Assembly: GCA_015501605.1 (NCBI GenBank)
Contig: JADNRZ010000006.1
Location: forward strand, 2,480,001-2,544,000
Direction: 5' to 3'
Length of the DNA: 64,000 nucleotides
Source of the DNA: Panaeolus papilionaceus
Taxonomy: Eukaryota > Basidiomycota > Agaricomycetes > Agaricales
Part shown: piece by piece, positions 10,759 through 24,268 of the stretch
How the letters are laid out: the number at the start of each line of letters is the position of its first letter
Position numbering within the stretch: the first letter of the stretch is position 1
Translations under genes and position numbers: made by a program
The notes under the pieces: model-generated
The model's input: only the letters and a program-made list of their open reading frames with translations
What the model was told of the DNA's origin: nothing
Databases searched by the model: none

Positions 10759-11571
10759 TTTTCAGGGGTTGGGATGTTTGATGTAACCTACATAACAATA
10801 TCATTCATGTATATTCTGGCCCGTTTTCTCTTCGCCTGTCACACATTGTTTCAAAATCCTGATTAACTCCCTCACACTTGCTCACCATTGTTATGAACCC
10901 TAATGGGATGAGGGTCACCTCATTATAGCTCAGGCGTGAGACCAACCTAAGAACTGTCTGAGCAGTGACTATCTCTGGCTGATGTTCGCAACACAGAGGG
11001 TAGAGGCTGACATACCCAGTTTGTCATATCCCTTCCTAGATGACACCATCTCACCCAGTTATGCTATCCTTGTCACTTGTGCAGTGGTTACATATACTAG
11101 CACCACCACCGCTCCTTTTCACTCCTTGTTGATGATTTAAGAATATTTTGGACAGCCATGAAGGTTGGAAGATAAAATGATATTTAATCTTTCTCCCTTG
11201 TGAGGGGATTTGATACTAAGTTGCTCTTATCTTTCTAATGAAAGGATTGCACAAGTCCTTGCATGGATCATTCAATTTTGAGATACATTGTACACTGTGT
11301 ATATACTTGGATTCAAAACTGAATCTTGGATAACCTTGGATTGTTATCCCAAAAATTGGGACTACATAACATGGGCGATCTATTGCAGTATAATAATGAT
11401 CATGCAATCTAAAATCCCAAATGCAACACATTTTCTCAACCCTTTTGCTGATGACTTTGTGCTGTCAGCACTTTAAATTCTTTCTTAATCATTTTTGAGC
11501 CACATCCAAACCTCACTACACCCCTACTTTTTATAGCCCACAGACTATTCTCTAATGTAGGGACCTATCTA
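10759..11571. other. intergenic, nothing recognised
   Basis: AT-rich sequence between the GTPase and the 3' end of the DUF202 gene. No frame with family resemblance and no repeat copy was noticed. Confidence 0.5.
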
Positions 11572-12300
11572 TTAATAATGCTTTATCCTATCAACAAGTA
11601 ATATACCGAACATGACAGTGATAAGAGACCCTAGAGTGAAGCTTACCATAGCAATACCAAGTGTAGAGGTTGGGTAGAATCCAGATAACAAGCTCTTTTG
11701 AATCATAAAGTATCGCCTGGTGCCTGTTATGCGATGCTATTAGAAACTTCAAGGAAAAATCTCATATTTAGACTACCTACCAAACACGAGGACGAAAATG
11801 CCAAGTACGACGAAAGCCGAGCCAAATGGAGCAGAAAATGCCTGGGTTTCGCCTGCTACTTTCATGAATTGCATCAATGCTAAAGTTAATGGTGAGATGA
11901 ACGAGTCTCGGATAAACTGGTGAATTTCTTCGTACCAACTCCAGCAGAGGATAAAGCGAGGCTAGTACGAACATACGCGAGATATGTCCGTTCAGAGGCA
12001 AGATGACCACAGGCGACGCTTCCGCTATTTGTCAATCTCAACTCGAAGCCATCTTCTTCGGTTTCACTGCGTTATTTCCGCGTTAACAGAGCAACACCAA
12101 TCCCAGGAGAGAAATTTTACATTGACGGAACAATGTATAGGCGTCAGGAAAGAGCAGACTAGATGGGTTGTACTTCACATATGTACTCACTCGTAACTCT
12201 GAGAAGATTTACCCTTGCCTAACAATGGCGAACGTTCAATGTGTTGTCGTGAGTGCGTGAGTCGGGTATTCTGGATCCGGGCGTGGCCATAATAAAGCGG
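11572..12300 (-). CDS. DUF202-family membrane protein
   Basis: Minus-strand exons 12191 and upstream, 11936-12066, 11781-11879 and 11572-11723 join in phase. The chain reads an RSPLLGKG-type N-terminus, then NSGSVACGHLASERTYLAYV, then RTSLALSSAGVALMQ, a second hydrophobic helix (FVVLGIFVLVFG), the motif RRYFMIQKSLLSG and a third helix ending in LVDRIKHY. The S/N-ERT-x-LAY-x-RTSLA signature and three helices are diagnostic of the DUF202/YidH-like family, small integral membrane proteins related to the Vtc1 domain. Introns are 57, 56 and about 124 nt. The start codon is not resolved: the first exon frame stays open without ATG to about 12300, so a short upstream exon is likely. Expected in vacuolar or other internal membranes; specific role unknown. 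Confidence 0.8.
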
Positions 12301-12790
12301 AATGAAGAAACTCAATTCTGGTCGTGATGGGACGGGAGTAGCGGGTTAAACTTGAAGCTACTTGCCAGTTGTCGATATAAAACAATGTCTGTATGTAGAC
12401 AGTAAACAAGAGCAATTTCTATGTCCATCGTTGGCTTATCGCAATGCATTGTACAACTCCATTGTCGAAAGGCGTCATTGTGCATCATAGCCCCTCCCTG
12501 ATTATGATTCAGGGAATTAGAGATGGGAATACCATCCCCACATCCGCGACATTGCTCAGAACCAGAGCGAGGCACCAGTTGCGGGTTGATACTAATGACA
12601 TCTTCCACATAAAACTCCAGACAACATGAATGACAGCATTTCATTTGTCAGAACAACGCCTAACCATCACAAAATTAGCAGAAACATTGCCACCTACCTA
12701 GAATACCTTGTGACCTAATGAAATACCCTACAACCCTTACAATCCCTTGTGAGGTATGAAATAAATTGTAGCATGTTACAGGGATAGGCA
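12301..12790. other. intergenic, possible upstream exon of DUF202 gene
   Basis: No recognised gene. The missing first exon or promoter of the minus-strand DUF202 gene should lie here. Short open stretches exist on both strands without family resemblance. Confidence 0.4.
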
Positions 12791-13045
12791 TTACTATGAG
12801 GAGTCAAAATAATTGTAACCCCTTCCAAGGGATTCTGGGTGTTACAACGTCAGGCCAGAATTCCAGGGGGTTGCAAAAAATGGACCTCACTTCGGTCATG
12901 GTTGGTGCAGGTGGACAATATGAGAAAAACAAACACCGATTATCCAGATTTTCACTCTTATTTTTTTTGCTCAACCGGGATTCGAACTCAGGACCAGCAA
13001 ACTCTACAAGCCGTGGATAATGAGCGCTTAACCACTAAGCCACAA
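12790..13045 (-). mobile_element. tRNA-derived SINE-like relic
   Basis: Read on the minus strand, the segment starting near 13045 has a pol III A box (TGGCTTAGTGGTTAAGC) and, about 45 nt later, a B box (GAGTTCGAATCCCGG). The acceptor and anticodon stems cannot be formed, so this is not a functional tRNA gene. The head is followed by an A-rich run and a non-tRNA body reaching to about 12790, the layout of a tRNA-derived SINE. No flanking target duplication was found, so the body end is approximate. Confidence 0.6.
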
Positions 13046-13081
13046 GACCTTTGTATATGCTTCGTCATTTGTGCCATATAA

Positions 13082-15110
13082 CCCCACCTACCCATGCACA
13101 GAGGCACTTCAATCATGTTCATCTGAATTTTTATTCACATTTTTGCTTCGTTTTTTCTCTCTTTTTTTTAAAAAAAAAATTATCAGGAGTCTGCCAGGGT
13201 TCACGTTGTAGATAATTGTATCCTGTTGGAAGGGAATGAAATTATTGTCAGGCGTTGCATGGTTAACAAAAAAATTGTAAGTGACTTGGAACTGCCACAA
13301 TTAATTGTTTGATCTTGCAACGCTTCATCGAGTATTGTATCGGCTTCTAGGACTCATTGAATTATTTCTCGAATGGTGTCTGACACCGGAAATATTTGAT
13401 GAAATTGTAAGATGCACAGGATTAATTTAAGGGTCCAAATATATTCAGAAAGAAATTGTGTACAACTGAGAGGAGATGGCATAAATTGATGTACTGCTCT
13501 ATAGGCTCGAAATATGTTCTATTGGGTTCCAAGTGCGCTGAAATAAATTATATTGCGTTGGACCTACCACAATATATTGGTTTCTGTTCTGGGGTCTACA
13601 ATTCCATGCAGGGATCCTGCAGATTTTATGATGACAGAACTTGCTCCAAATGAAATGTTGGGTCGGTCTAACTAGCATACAGAATATAGCATATCAATGT
13701 GAAAGACATTGTCAGGCCTGACGTGAGACACCTTTCGACGCTATTGTTCGAACCGTAAATCTCAGGTACAGTATTCTACGATTCTCGTCCAGCGCTCGCT
13801 TTCTGATCACTAATTCGACTGGCGTGGCCACCACCTACGTAATGTCTATGGCGAATTTACACGATTTGTACGTGAATTTTCGATCCAGCCTTGCCATTAG
13901 TTTCCAGAACTTCCGGACGTTCTCAAAGCCTTCGATAAATATTCGTAGCAACGCTGCGCAGTCAGGACGGGCGTTGATGGTCACGGGTTGGGCGCTGTTC
14001 CGTGGAAAGCTCAGGGAAGGAAACCGTCAAAAGGTGTCGAAAGAGAGCAGTCGAGCGGAAATATACGGGAATGAAAGAAATATATGCGCTTACCAAGGCT
14101 GACTGACCCCTTGTGCCTATATTCCAGCCGCTGGATACCATTCAAAACTTACAACCTCCGACGAAATAAGGTACCGACGCCAATTGACGACCAGGTGTGC
14201 AGTATTAAGTAGAGTAGTTGGAAGACTGACCATGGCGACCTGTTTCAGCGCTGGGCTTGGAGGGGCGGAAATTTAGACATACTTGTATAGATTGAAAATA
14301 TTTGTGAAATGGGATTATTTAAAATTTACAGAGAATATTCTACGGGTAGTGTCTGACGCGGAGGCTCGAGAACCGTGTTGGTAAAAATAGGAAAAATTGA
14401 TAGGCAATTCCGCTGGAATAAACCTACGATGAAAATACGAGTAATGAGGATTCATTGGGATTAATTGTGTAGTTTTAGAGATCAGATTCCGCTGCTACTA
14501 AAACACCCTATTCGAAGTCGAAGTTGTAGTGTATCCATAAAAAAGTTATTGCTATTCCTAGGCAAAAGAGCCATTTCGCGGATGCAGAAGTATCATCATC
14601 ATCGCCTCTCCCAAAGCGCAACCACAACCTCATTTAACAGCTTTACAGCTTCATAAGCATTTCGTCGGTGGTGGGAATAACAGCGAAGAAGGCACGGATG
14701 TCGAGCTACCGGCTCGGGAGTGCTACGTCCAGCGATCCACAATCTCGGGACCAATATTTCTCCACCGAAACGTCCCTTGCAAGTCCGCGTGAGACAACAA
14801 ACCTCAATGCGTAGCCTAACAGTGGATTCATTGAGATGAGCATCCCATCCTCATGCCTAACCGACCAACCGTAACTCAGGGGTTGATAGCGACGAGAACC
14901 AAAACACCAGTTGCGTTCACGGGTTGGGTTACCTGCTTGATTTGCTCGAGAGGTCACCCGGCGGGTGAGCAAGGGTTGCTTGGGTGTGTGTGTTCGGTTG
15001 ATGGAGGTGGTGACATCGGTGCTTTGTCGGTCATTTGTTGCGACCATTTGAGATTGAAGGTTTGTTCTGGTCATTTGAGGAACCGATGTGTGAGAGACGA
15101 ATGTCGTTGA
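13082..15110. other. gene-poor interval
   Basis: AT-rich with scattered AATTGT words at 13140-13660. Two stretches have weak coding character. The minus strand at 13830-14230 has open segments with plausible splice sites, and the minus strand at 14706-15074 has a 122-codon frame. Neither resembles a known family. No RNA gene was seen. Confidence 0.35.
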
Positions 15111-17740
15111 GGCGCACAGATGACTGAGGGGCGGGAGAGTCGAGTCTGTATTACAATTCTGTATGACGATCTCGGCCCCGGCTCAGGGCGAGGTGAGAAA
15201 TTGCACTTGTGCATGTGGAGTAAATGCACAGACTGCATAATTCTAAGGTCACAGCCTTTCATTTTTTTGTGATTATTACACATCGCATCCAGTTCGCACA
15301 AATAGGTACGATAAGTAACTATCCCCGTGTGACGTTGCGTCGTAGAGACCCATATATGGCCATTGACAGTTGGAGAAAAACGTGGAACCATAGTAAATAT
15401 CAAATTTAGACACCGTCTCTAAAACCCCCGTAATTCTTCTATGTATGTATAAATATAGCATAACTGTATCTTGAGAAAGAACCGCCAAAGTCGTATCTAA
15501 TTATTCCACGAGCAATGCTGGTGCTGATAAGAACACTGTGAGGAAACGAACGAACGAAAGGAAAGAACGAAAGGAAGGAAGTTGCATCAGAAGGCACCGT
15601 TTGCGTTTCATGAAACGTGTGTACATATGGGTGAGCGTAGTATACGTGTGCAACTGTGAGAGATAATGGACGAAACTGTCTTTGAGGAGTGGCTCATGTG
15701 AATGGAGCCAAGAGCTCAAGTTGCGACACGAATGGGAGATTTTGGGCATACTGAGTCTGTAATGTTAGGGAACCTGTAACGAGGCTACCCAGGTAGTTGG
15801 CGCGAGCACTAAGCACCAGCGCATGAGGGGTCAGCAGCCCCAAGATGCTTGTGAGGTTCTGCATTATTGTAGAGCATGAAACGACCAAACAACTCGTATG
15901 TCTGTATGAGATCAATGTTTGGAAAAATAGGGGCTATGTTCGTAGATCCTTCTTTTTTTACCTCCGCAGCGTGAACCGCTATTGCCACCGAAAACTATAA
16001 TGGACTTGGTATAGAGATGCCGGCCACCCAATGCCATCTGGGATTAACTGATAAAAATACATCGCAGTCACAACTTTGTATAATTATAATTAAAGACTAA
16101 TCAATATATTCGGCTCCTACATGCCATGGAACTTGTTACTCAAGTGAAAACACACGGCTTAGAGATGTAGATAAGTATGACCCATTTTCTTTCTTTCTTT
16201 CCTTGTGGAAACATGACAATATCGAACGACGGTCCGAATGCAAGTTATCTGTTTCAAACTTCATGCTCAGACTTTATCCGTTAACGTCCGTGCTCCCATA
16301 CGTGCGTATATGGGCAAGTGCACAGGTCTAGACTAAACACTCGGAAGTCTGTTTTCTCGCAGCGAATGCCCAAAAAAGGGTACCCAGATCCGAATTCAAA
16401 ATAACTGAATTCAAAAGAAGGGAGTCGATGTCATCAGGAACCTTCTCGGTGGTTTTGTGTCTCAAGATAGAACTGATTACAAGTACCTTACTTCCCGTAC
16501 ACACCCTACCTTACCTTAGCTTGCGTTACGGAATTGAGGGCTCTATTCGAAAGTACGTACTCATTGCCACTGTATCGCATCGCATCATCCCGGGAAAACA
16601 GCACCTCACGCCGCACGGGCAAGCACGGCAACTTCCATAGTTTCCTGTATTTCCTCATTAATCCGTCCATAGAGAGAACAGATACATACGTATGTATGTA
16701 TGTCCCCGCGTTCTCCTATCTCCTGCAATTGAATTTGAAAACCCTAAGCCTCGTGCCCTCCACCTCCACATAGCTATGCACTCTTCAGGTCAAAGTTTCA
16801 GGGCGTGCGGAGGCCGGTCCGAGGGGACTCGTCATTGCTAGTGGACGATAGGCAATTGTCACAAGGAGCTTGGGACGTGTGGATAGCGTGCTGGAATCCG
16901 CCAGATGCTTGGGCTGAGTTGGCGCTTTTGATATATATGATACCATGATTGCAAGGCGATGTAGTTGAAATACCTCGGTGTATGCAGTGGCATGTAGTCC
17001 GGGACGATTCGGGCGTCTACGCTAATTATGATGGGCCAAGGAAGGACGTTTTAGATGATCATGCATGATGCATACCTATGCGTGATGTGAGATGCAGGAG
17101 AGTACATACTCTAACTTAATTAGTGGGGTAGAGGGGAAAGATACCGAGCCGGCTTTAACGGTGAATCGCGGAGACAATAGTTGAATAGATGGATTGTCTA
17201 TAACTTTACGCAGTTGTGGCATAATTGCTCGCAGGTCACCACAGAATAATACTATGCCCAAAATCGACCGTGTGCGATACTGTGAAGTCACAACGCTCAA
17301 CATGTGTGATATCAATGACGATGGCGATAGATGAGTTGCGAATGTGATGTGATAGTGTGATACGATGACTCCCTACAGCCTCCTTCATCGAATCTATTTG
17401 AATACATGTCTATGTAAGGTTTTAATTAGAGTGTCAACTTTACTTACTGCGCCCGGAGTGGCGGTGTTACGGTCGTTTTGCGTTAACCGACGGGTGCTCG
17501 AATTGGGTTTTGGGATTGAGAGGGGTGTGTTGAGCATTCAATGTCAATGTTAGACGCGACGTTCGATACACAGAGTCCAACGATTGCGAAAGCGTGTGAT
17601 GACGAGCCGCAAGGGACTCTCACATCTGTTTTTTTTTAGTGTACGCGTAGGGTGGCCGCGATTCACATAGCCATTCATGTTCACAGCGGGATTTCGATGC
17701 AAGGTTCATAACCGTCGACTCATAGATAGGCTAAGGAGGT
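15111..17740. other. gene-poor interval with simple repeats
   Basis: Contains short simple-sequence tracts (GAAC/GAAAG-rich near 15545-15580, TATG repeats near 16690) and many short open frames with no recognisable product. No conserved gene is supported. Confidence 0.4.
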
Positions 17741-20589
17741 TAGTTAGATGTCCGCTTACGCTTTCGTATTCTCGAACCTCGACACGGTGTTCTATCCTAT
17801 TACCCGTACTCCAAGTTATTGGAACACTAAAAATGAATTGAGAGCAGATTCAAACCCCTACTCCTCATGCCACGGTGGAGCGGCGGCCGCGCCTCGAGTC
17901 GTGCGTGCACCGTGGTCCGTGGGTCCTGCATGGGATAACGATCACAAAGGATTAGTTAGGAAGGTGTGCCGCCTGATTTCTTTTGGTCGTCGACTACGCG
18001 GCGCTATCTGCTCAAACCAGGCTCAAACAGTTGTGCCCTGCTCTCACTCCTAAGTGTCAGCTTGCGCTGCGGTGCGCGCGCGTACCGAATGTACCGGTGG
18101 TAGGGATCATAATCACGAATATCAAATATCATGTACGCGAGTGCGTGCGGTGTGTGTCAATGTGGGTGGAGATGATGGCGGGGTTTACCTCTCTCCTTGA
18201 TGGCTGATAAGCCTTGCATGGAAAGCATATATTGGAAGCGATGCGCGGGTTGTACTGATGGGTTGTGAAAAACAAGTACAAAAGAACGCGATGAGAGTCG
18301 AGGAAGATGGCGCACATGTACGTACAAGGAGGGTTCTTACTCGAGTCCGGTGGTTCCTGATTGTCTTTTAGGATTTGATTTGTTTCAATTTGGTTACTGC
18401 TGACGAATGTGTTGCCCCTCATGAGTGAATTCTTGTTTGTATTCCGAATTTGAGTACGTAGCTGATTTAATCGCAGGACTTCAACTCTTGTTCCGGGATA
18501 TGAAATTACTTTCTTTTGTTTCGTGTCGTTTCGGGATATGATTGTATGAGGTTGTATAGGTATGACGACGACGCCCTCCTTAATCTCGCACAACTCCGAT
18601 ATTTCATTGAATATATTCAGACAGTGGCATATCTACGTCAAGAACTGACATGAAACTCGTAATTTACAACGCGTCTACATCATCAGCGTCCAGACTCTAG
18701 GAGTCGTGGCCTGCTTAATTAACTGAGAGCGCCCCATCCACAGGTGATGATAACTATCTAACTATCTATGAACAAGAAAATACAATCAGGATCATCTGAT
18801 CAGGCTAATTGGTCTGCTGTTGATTTGGATGTTCCATTTCGATTTTCGAACGAGGTGCTTTGCCCCGTCTTTGCGCCTCCCTTCATTGAATTCATATCGA
18901 CTTGCACTGATCAGGACATATCACAGCTGATTATGGGGTCATTGCTCCAACGACTTGGATACACAATGAGCAGAGAGGCTATGCCTGGGCAGGTGAACAT
19001 GCCCAGCTGAGCTCGAAAGAGTGCAATACCCATTTTGGCGTGCGTTCGAAGACATCTGACGTCTGATTCACTAAAATGATTTTGGACCCGAAGAAGTGGC
19101 CGAATTTGGATTATCGGGTTTGGAAAATACGAATGTGATTATAAAAGCGTGACAACCCCCTATCATGAATGTAGGGTTACTATATCAAGACTGGGACCCC
19201 CCGTTGTCGTGTCGGACATGCGAGAGGGACTACGCGAGACGCGCCACAGGGAAACCCACACTTGAAAGCCAATTGGAAAGGCACATGTAGAGTTCTCGGA
19301 CCGGTGGTAATTACCATGTGAGGAAATTTGAATCCTTGACTACGCACTGTCGCACCTGGATTTCCAATTGGAAGATGTAGATGGGTATCGTGCGAGGCCT
19401 AGGCCTTGGGAGCGCTGATGATGATGCAGACGTTGAGCGATGAGTGAGTCAGGAAGGAATGGGTGAAGAGTGAGTGGTCGGTGAGGATGATCAGCAGAGT
19501 GGAGTTTGTGAGAGGGAGGGGAGGGAAGACGTCAGAATTGTGTGTGGCAGAGAAGAGTGAGCGTCGATATGCGTCATGACAAGCGGAAGGTGGGGTAAAT
19601 GGTTTTGATAACCGAAAACGTGTCGGATTTGAGGGTGTGTAATAATTCATACATTCATCGTACATGTTTGACCAGAGACAAGTAAGGAACGATATGTACA
19701 TAGGAAGGTAGAGGGAACAAAGAGAAAAAAAAAGTTTGGAGAACACACGCACTGCAATAATTGGACATGATCAAGGAAAAAAGGAAGGAGCGAAAGCAGG
19801 AAAACCCCTGAGCGGGGACTGAACTCCTTCATAGGAGACGGAATGATGTGAAAGAAACCGCGTGCCACGTGCAACCCATGAGAGTGGCGATGGACAACAG
19901 TTGCGACAAGAAAAGGCAAAGAGGCAGCCGCGGTGTGGTCGCAGGGATCGATACCAGCGTTGAAGACGGTCGCGAGGAATGCTTGCGCAGCAATATCGGT
20001 ATGGGGGGGTAGAATGAAATGGGAAATATGAAGCGTAGATGTGGTTGTAACAAAGATACGCAGGTTGGTGTCTGGGGAAAGAGACGTTGAGGTCGTTGGA
20101 TGCCCGAGATAATGGCGAGTTGGGACGAAGGAAGGTTGCGAAGATCATGCGAAAATTGTTCCAAATAGATGTTGTGTGGGAAATAAGACTGGAAAATAAG
20201 GTTTGAATTTAAACAACCCTTTGAGGGTCGATGAGTAGGTCGCGGGGTATTCGGAACGATAATATTAAACTTTTTTGATTTATTTCCAGAGGTGTATGTA
20301 TGTATGAGGGAGATGAAGAGGAGATGAAGTAGGAGTAGAGATAGAGGGAGAGCAATGAAGCGTGACATATGTTTTTATTGGTGACCGATGATTATCCGTA
20401 TGATATTTTTTTTTTGATGGTATATTTTTTATCGTGGGTAATTGTTATTTCCCCATTCTTGTCACCCTCTATCTCGCGTGGCTCTCTTAGTTTCTGTTTA
20501 CAAGTTATCCTTTCATCCCCCCACGTCCAAATTGCCGTCCCTGCTCCGTCGTATCTTTTTATCCCTTGCTCTTCTCTTTCTAAAATACC
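17741..20589. other. gene-poor interval upstream of the regulator gene
   Basis: A 101-codon plus-strand frame at 17748-18053 and overlapping minus-strand frames at 19400-20370 are compositionally simple (Ser/Pro/Phe-rich) and overlap one another in several frames. They are treated as chance. 20400-20589 is pyrimidine-rich and probably the promoter and 5'UTR of the gene at 20590. Confidence 0.4.
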
Positions 20590-23500
20590 ATGGCCGTAAA
20601 CTCCAACGGCGACCTTTATCCTCCCTTCCAACCTCCACCATCTATGGGCTCTGAGGAAGGTCCTCAATCTAGCGAAGACGGTTCAGGAATGCATTCTCCA
20701 GTCTTTCCTTCTGCTTATTCTATGCACGGTGACAGTCGTAAGTCTTGAACATTTGTTGCTATCGCTATACAATTCCACCTTGCCAACTCTTTTTTTACTT
20801 TTTACAAAGTCCGATATCACGATCAGGTTGACGTTCACCACCCCGCGGGTATGATTGCGCCGCAATATGACTACACTTTGAACGCCCAACAGCCACCGAT
20901 CCTTGACACCACCTCCATGGAACTCCCTAACTCAAGCGCCCGACATTCCACTTTCAATAACTCTCCTCACTACCCTTCCATTCCTCGTAACCACCTTGGT
21001 CTCGATCCGTATTCTATCCAATCACCCGTCTCCTCCCGTCTCCCACCACCTGCTCCTCTAGCGTCTCCTCTAGATTATCCTAGATATCCTTCCGAACGAC
21101 CGTTGCCTGGTGGACCTTCCCATGATGCTTCATATACCAGCCGGCCGATTGCAAGTTCGTCTGGAATACCAATGGAGCCTGATCACAGGCCAGCTCCCGT
21201 GCCCTCTGTTTCACGCTCTGACACCACTCCCGCCACCGCTCAGCAAGGCACTTCTACCAGAGAACCACGCAAGGAGATAAACCAAGTAATTGCCTGTCGT
21301 CAGTGGTAAGTTTTACTTGCAATTAAGCCTTTTAACGCTATACTAATCTCATTTATCGCTTCTTTTCTTTCCACCCTGGACTCTTTACACATCGCAATAA
21401 TTTCCTATTAGCCGCAGTCGCAAAATTCGCTGCGACTCGCAGAGACCCTCGTGTAACAATTGCCTCCGTCGTTCGAATGATTGCCAGTACGACGCAGTAC
21501 CAAAGCGAAGGGGGCCAGATAAGAATCCCGGCACCCGTCAACGATCATGTAAAAGGCGGCCCACCGATGGTTCTGCTCCTCCTGCCCCTAAACGAGCCAA
21601 GCGTAGCGCCTCCGATCGCACCAACCCCACTCCTACCACTGCTGAACAGCTCGACGCTCTTCCATCGCCTACCGTGAAGGAGAACATGCAGGATAGCAAA
21701 CGCACATCGCCAAACTCATATCGTATCGATACTCGGCAGCAGCAGCAGCAGCCACCCCAGCCTCAGCAGCCTCTTCCCCCTTCCCGTCAACAGCCCGTTC
21801 CTGATCTTCATTATCACCATCCTCAACAACATATGAGCATACTCCCCCACCATCCCCATCACGCCCAAGGTCCACCTTCGCCGACAGACCCCCGGATCAT
21901 GCCCACGCCCGAGTCACAGTACAAGGTCTGCATCCGAGATCCACCATCAATATACACGCATATACTTACTCTGTCTCTTTTCATTTTTTCACTTTTTATA
22001 ATCAGGAGCACGAGTTGTCGCTTTCCTATCGCCGGTCTTCATCAAATATGTACGAACAAGGTTCCTATACAAAATCGTCCTATCCTCGCCAACTCGACGT
22101 AAATACTTTCCCATTCACAGACCCTACAATGCGGCGAACGCCGCCAGAGCAGATATCCAACGACATCGTTGACGAGCGTAGGATGTGGTGGGAGAGGATC
22201 TTGAGACAGCATACGTACGTCGTTCCTTCGTATACTGTTTCAAGTACGACTCACCATGCTTGTCGCCGTTAGCCCTGACCAAATCTCTCAAGAGCTCTCC
22301 TTTCTGTAAGCATGTTGTTCCTCTTTTTTTTTTTCGTGTCAACTAACTCGCCGCCACCAGCGTCAACAACACCGGTCATATTCTCTCCTTTATAAACGTA
22401 TCATATTTAAGCAAACGAATCCAACTGGAAGACGAACGTATCTATGTAGAACCCTCCTTCATTCTCGCCAGCCTCGCCATGGCGACACTCATGAAAGCCA
22501 GTGTACTCGAGGGCGGTGCCATCAAGCGTCAGGAAGCCATTACGCTTGCCAACGACGCTCGCGCCGCATTCAATACTGCCTATCGATCTCGCTGGGCCAA
22601 CCTTTCCCTAGTCGAGACCGCTTTAGTATGTATCCCTCACATTTTCTCTCCTACCTCCGATTTCTCCGAAGATCCCACTAACATTCTCCGTACGCGCCTC
22701 ACAGATTCTGGCTCTGTTCGAGTCCTCTGCCCATCCCCAACACACTCCCAGCCGCGCTGTAAACGCGCTCAGAACCCTAGACCGTATCATCATGGATTTT
22801 CAACCCACCCCACTCACGCTCAGCGACGTCAACGATCGCGAAGCTTCCAAGTTTACTCAGCACGATCCACCCTCTGTTCATATTGACAATCCGGTCGATC
22901 CTACACTTCGAAAATGTACTTGTATCCCCTTAGACGCTATCCAACCTGCCGATGCTACTCAACATCGCACCTACATCTTGCCATGGGATATTAATTGGAC
23001 GCACGAAGAGATTCGAGCCGAAGAAACCCGACGACTCTGCTGGTCTTCCCTCAGTCTCGTTTCTGAATATATCGCTCAATGCGAAGCTCTCAACGAAAAT
23101 CCACCGCCCTTCTTCCTTTCCAACCCAGCCCATGTATGTTCTATTTTCTTTGATCAGACACCGAGATAATGAAACGTTGACACTGACGAATTTCATTTTG
23201 TGCCCATGTGTCCTTCGTACCACAGTTTTGCCTATTGTTCCCGGGTGAAGTCATTGATCGCGCATCTGTTACTTACCGCGGCGTCGATTCCATGTCAACT
23301 AAAGAGTCCGTCTGGGCCCTTTACTGCCGCAGTATGCTCCTATGGAATTTCTGTAACCGCTTCACGACACCCCAAGGCGACGAGGATCGCGCGGAACAGG
23401 CGCAGCAGGCGTTTCAAGAGGTTCAGGCTATTGAGGACGCGCTCAATGCTCATGTGTGTAACCTGGACACGACGCTCATGTATACGACCCGCGAGTTTAT

Positions 23501-24268
23501 CCACAAGTAGGTGATTCTTGGGAGTCGTGTTTCTCCGATAACTGACCATGGTTGTGTTTTGGTGTAGTATTCGCATGCTTGTTTCGGAAGCCCTGAAGGG
23601 GTATGTCGCCATTGATACTCTACCTGCGGTGCATTGCTCAAAGATCGCTTTGTTAGATACCTGGGGTACCCAGTTCGACGACAGCAGAGCTCTTTCAATC
23701 GAAAGCAAGCGGAGGATTGGCGTGCGTTTCCATTCGTTGTTATTATGCGCCGTCGACTGACTTTTTCAAAGTATACTACGAGGACAAACTCGTGCGGCAG
23801 GTCCATAGCGTGATCCATCGACTCACCACTCCTGAAGGACACCTACTCACGAGACGGCCTTTCCGGATTAACTGGTTCATTAATCAACTCCAAATGTGCG
23901 ATAATTATTGCTTGCGCTGCATTTTCTTCCTTCTAATATGCGTCCTATGAATAGCTGTCTCTCGTTATGGAAACAGGATCGTTCACTCGTTGGGGCGTTG
24001 TCCCTAGGAAAGTCCATCCTCAGCATTATTGACGTCCTCAATGCGCTGTGGCAGTGTACAAGTAGTAATTTCTTCTATTCTTGCGCTTGCGTCCATGTCG
24101 CTAACGGTGCTGTTTTTATTATTATCAGGCATCGAATCCAAGACGTCGTCACTTCGCGCCAAACTTATCGAGGCGTGCGAGTTCAGCCATCAAGCTCGTC
24201 CTTTTGAACCCTCGATGACTGTTCCTGATTTTTTGCGTCGTGCGGGGCTTGGATCTATTCATTCCTAA
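20590..24268 (+). CDS. Zn2Cys6 fungal-specific transcription factor (MHR)
   Basis: Twelve exons join to 963 residues: 20590-20737, 20810-21305, 21412-21925, 22006-22214, 22273-22305, 22361-22625, 22705-23133, 23226-23506, 23568-23719, 23772-23895, 23955-24055 and 24129-24268. The start has good context (ACCATGG). Residues 1-210 are Pro/Ser/His-rich. The binuclear zinc cluster uses Cys 212, 215, 222, 229, 232 and 239 and is followed by a basic linker (VPKRRGPDK). A Gln/Pro-rich stretch follows, then the middle homology region from about residue 440 (VNNTGHILSFINVSYLSKR) to about 890. It should be a nuclear DNA-binding regulator; its target pathway is not evident from neighbours. One junction is irregular: after exon 9 the frame is kept only by a GC donor at 23720 (GCGTGC...AAAG), otherwise a one-base shift is needed. 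Confidence 0.9.

Noticed and set aside
12965..13045. functional tRNA gene on the minus strand
   Set aside because: A and B boxes are present but acceptor and anticodon stems do not pair.
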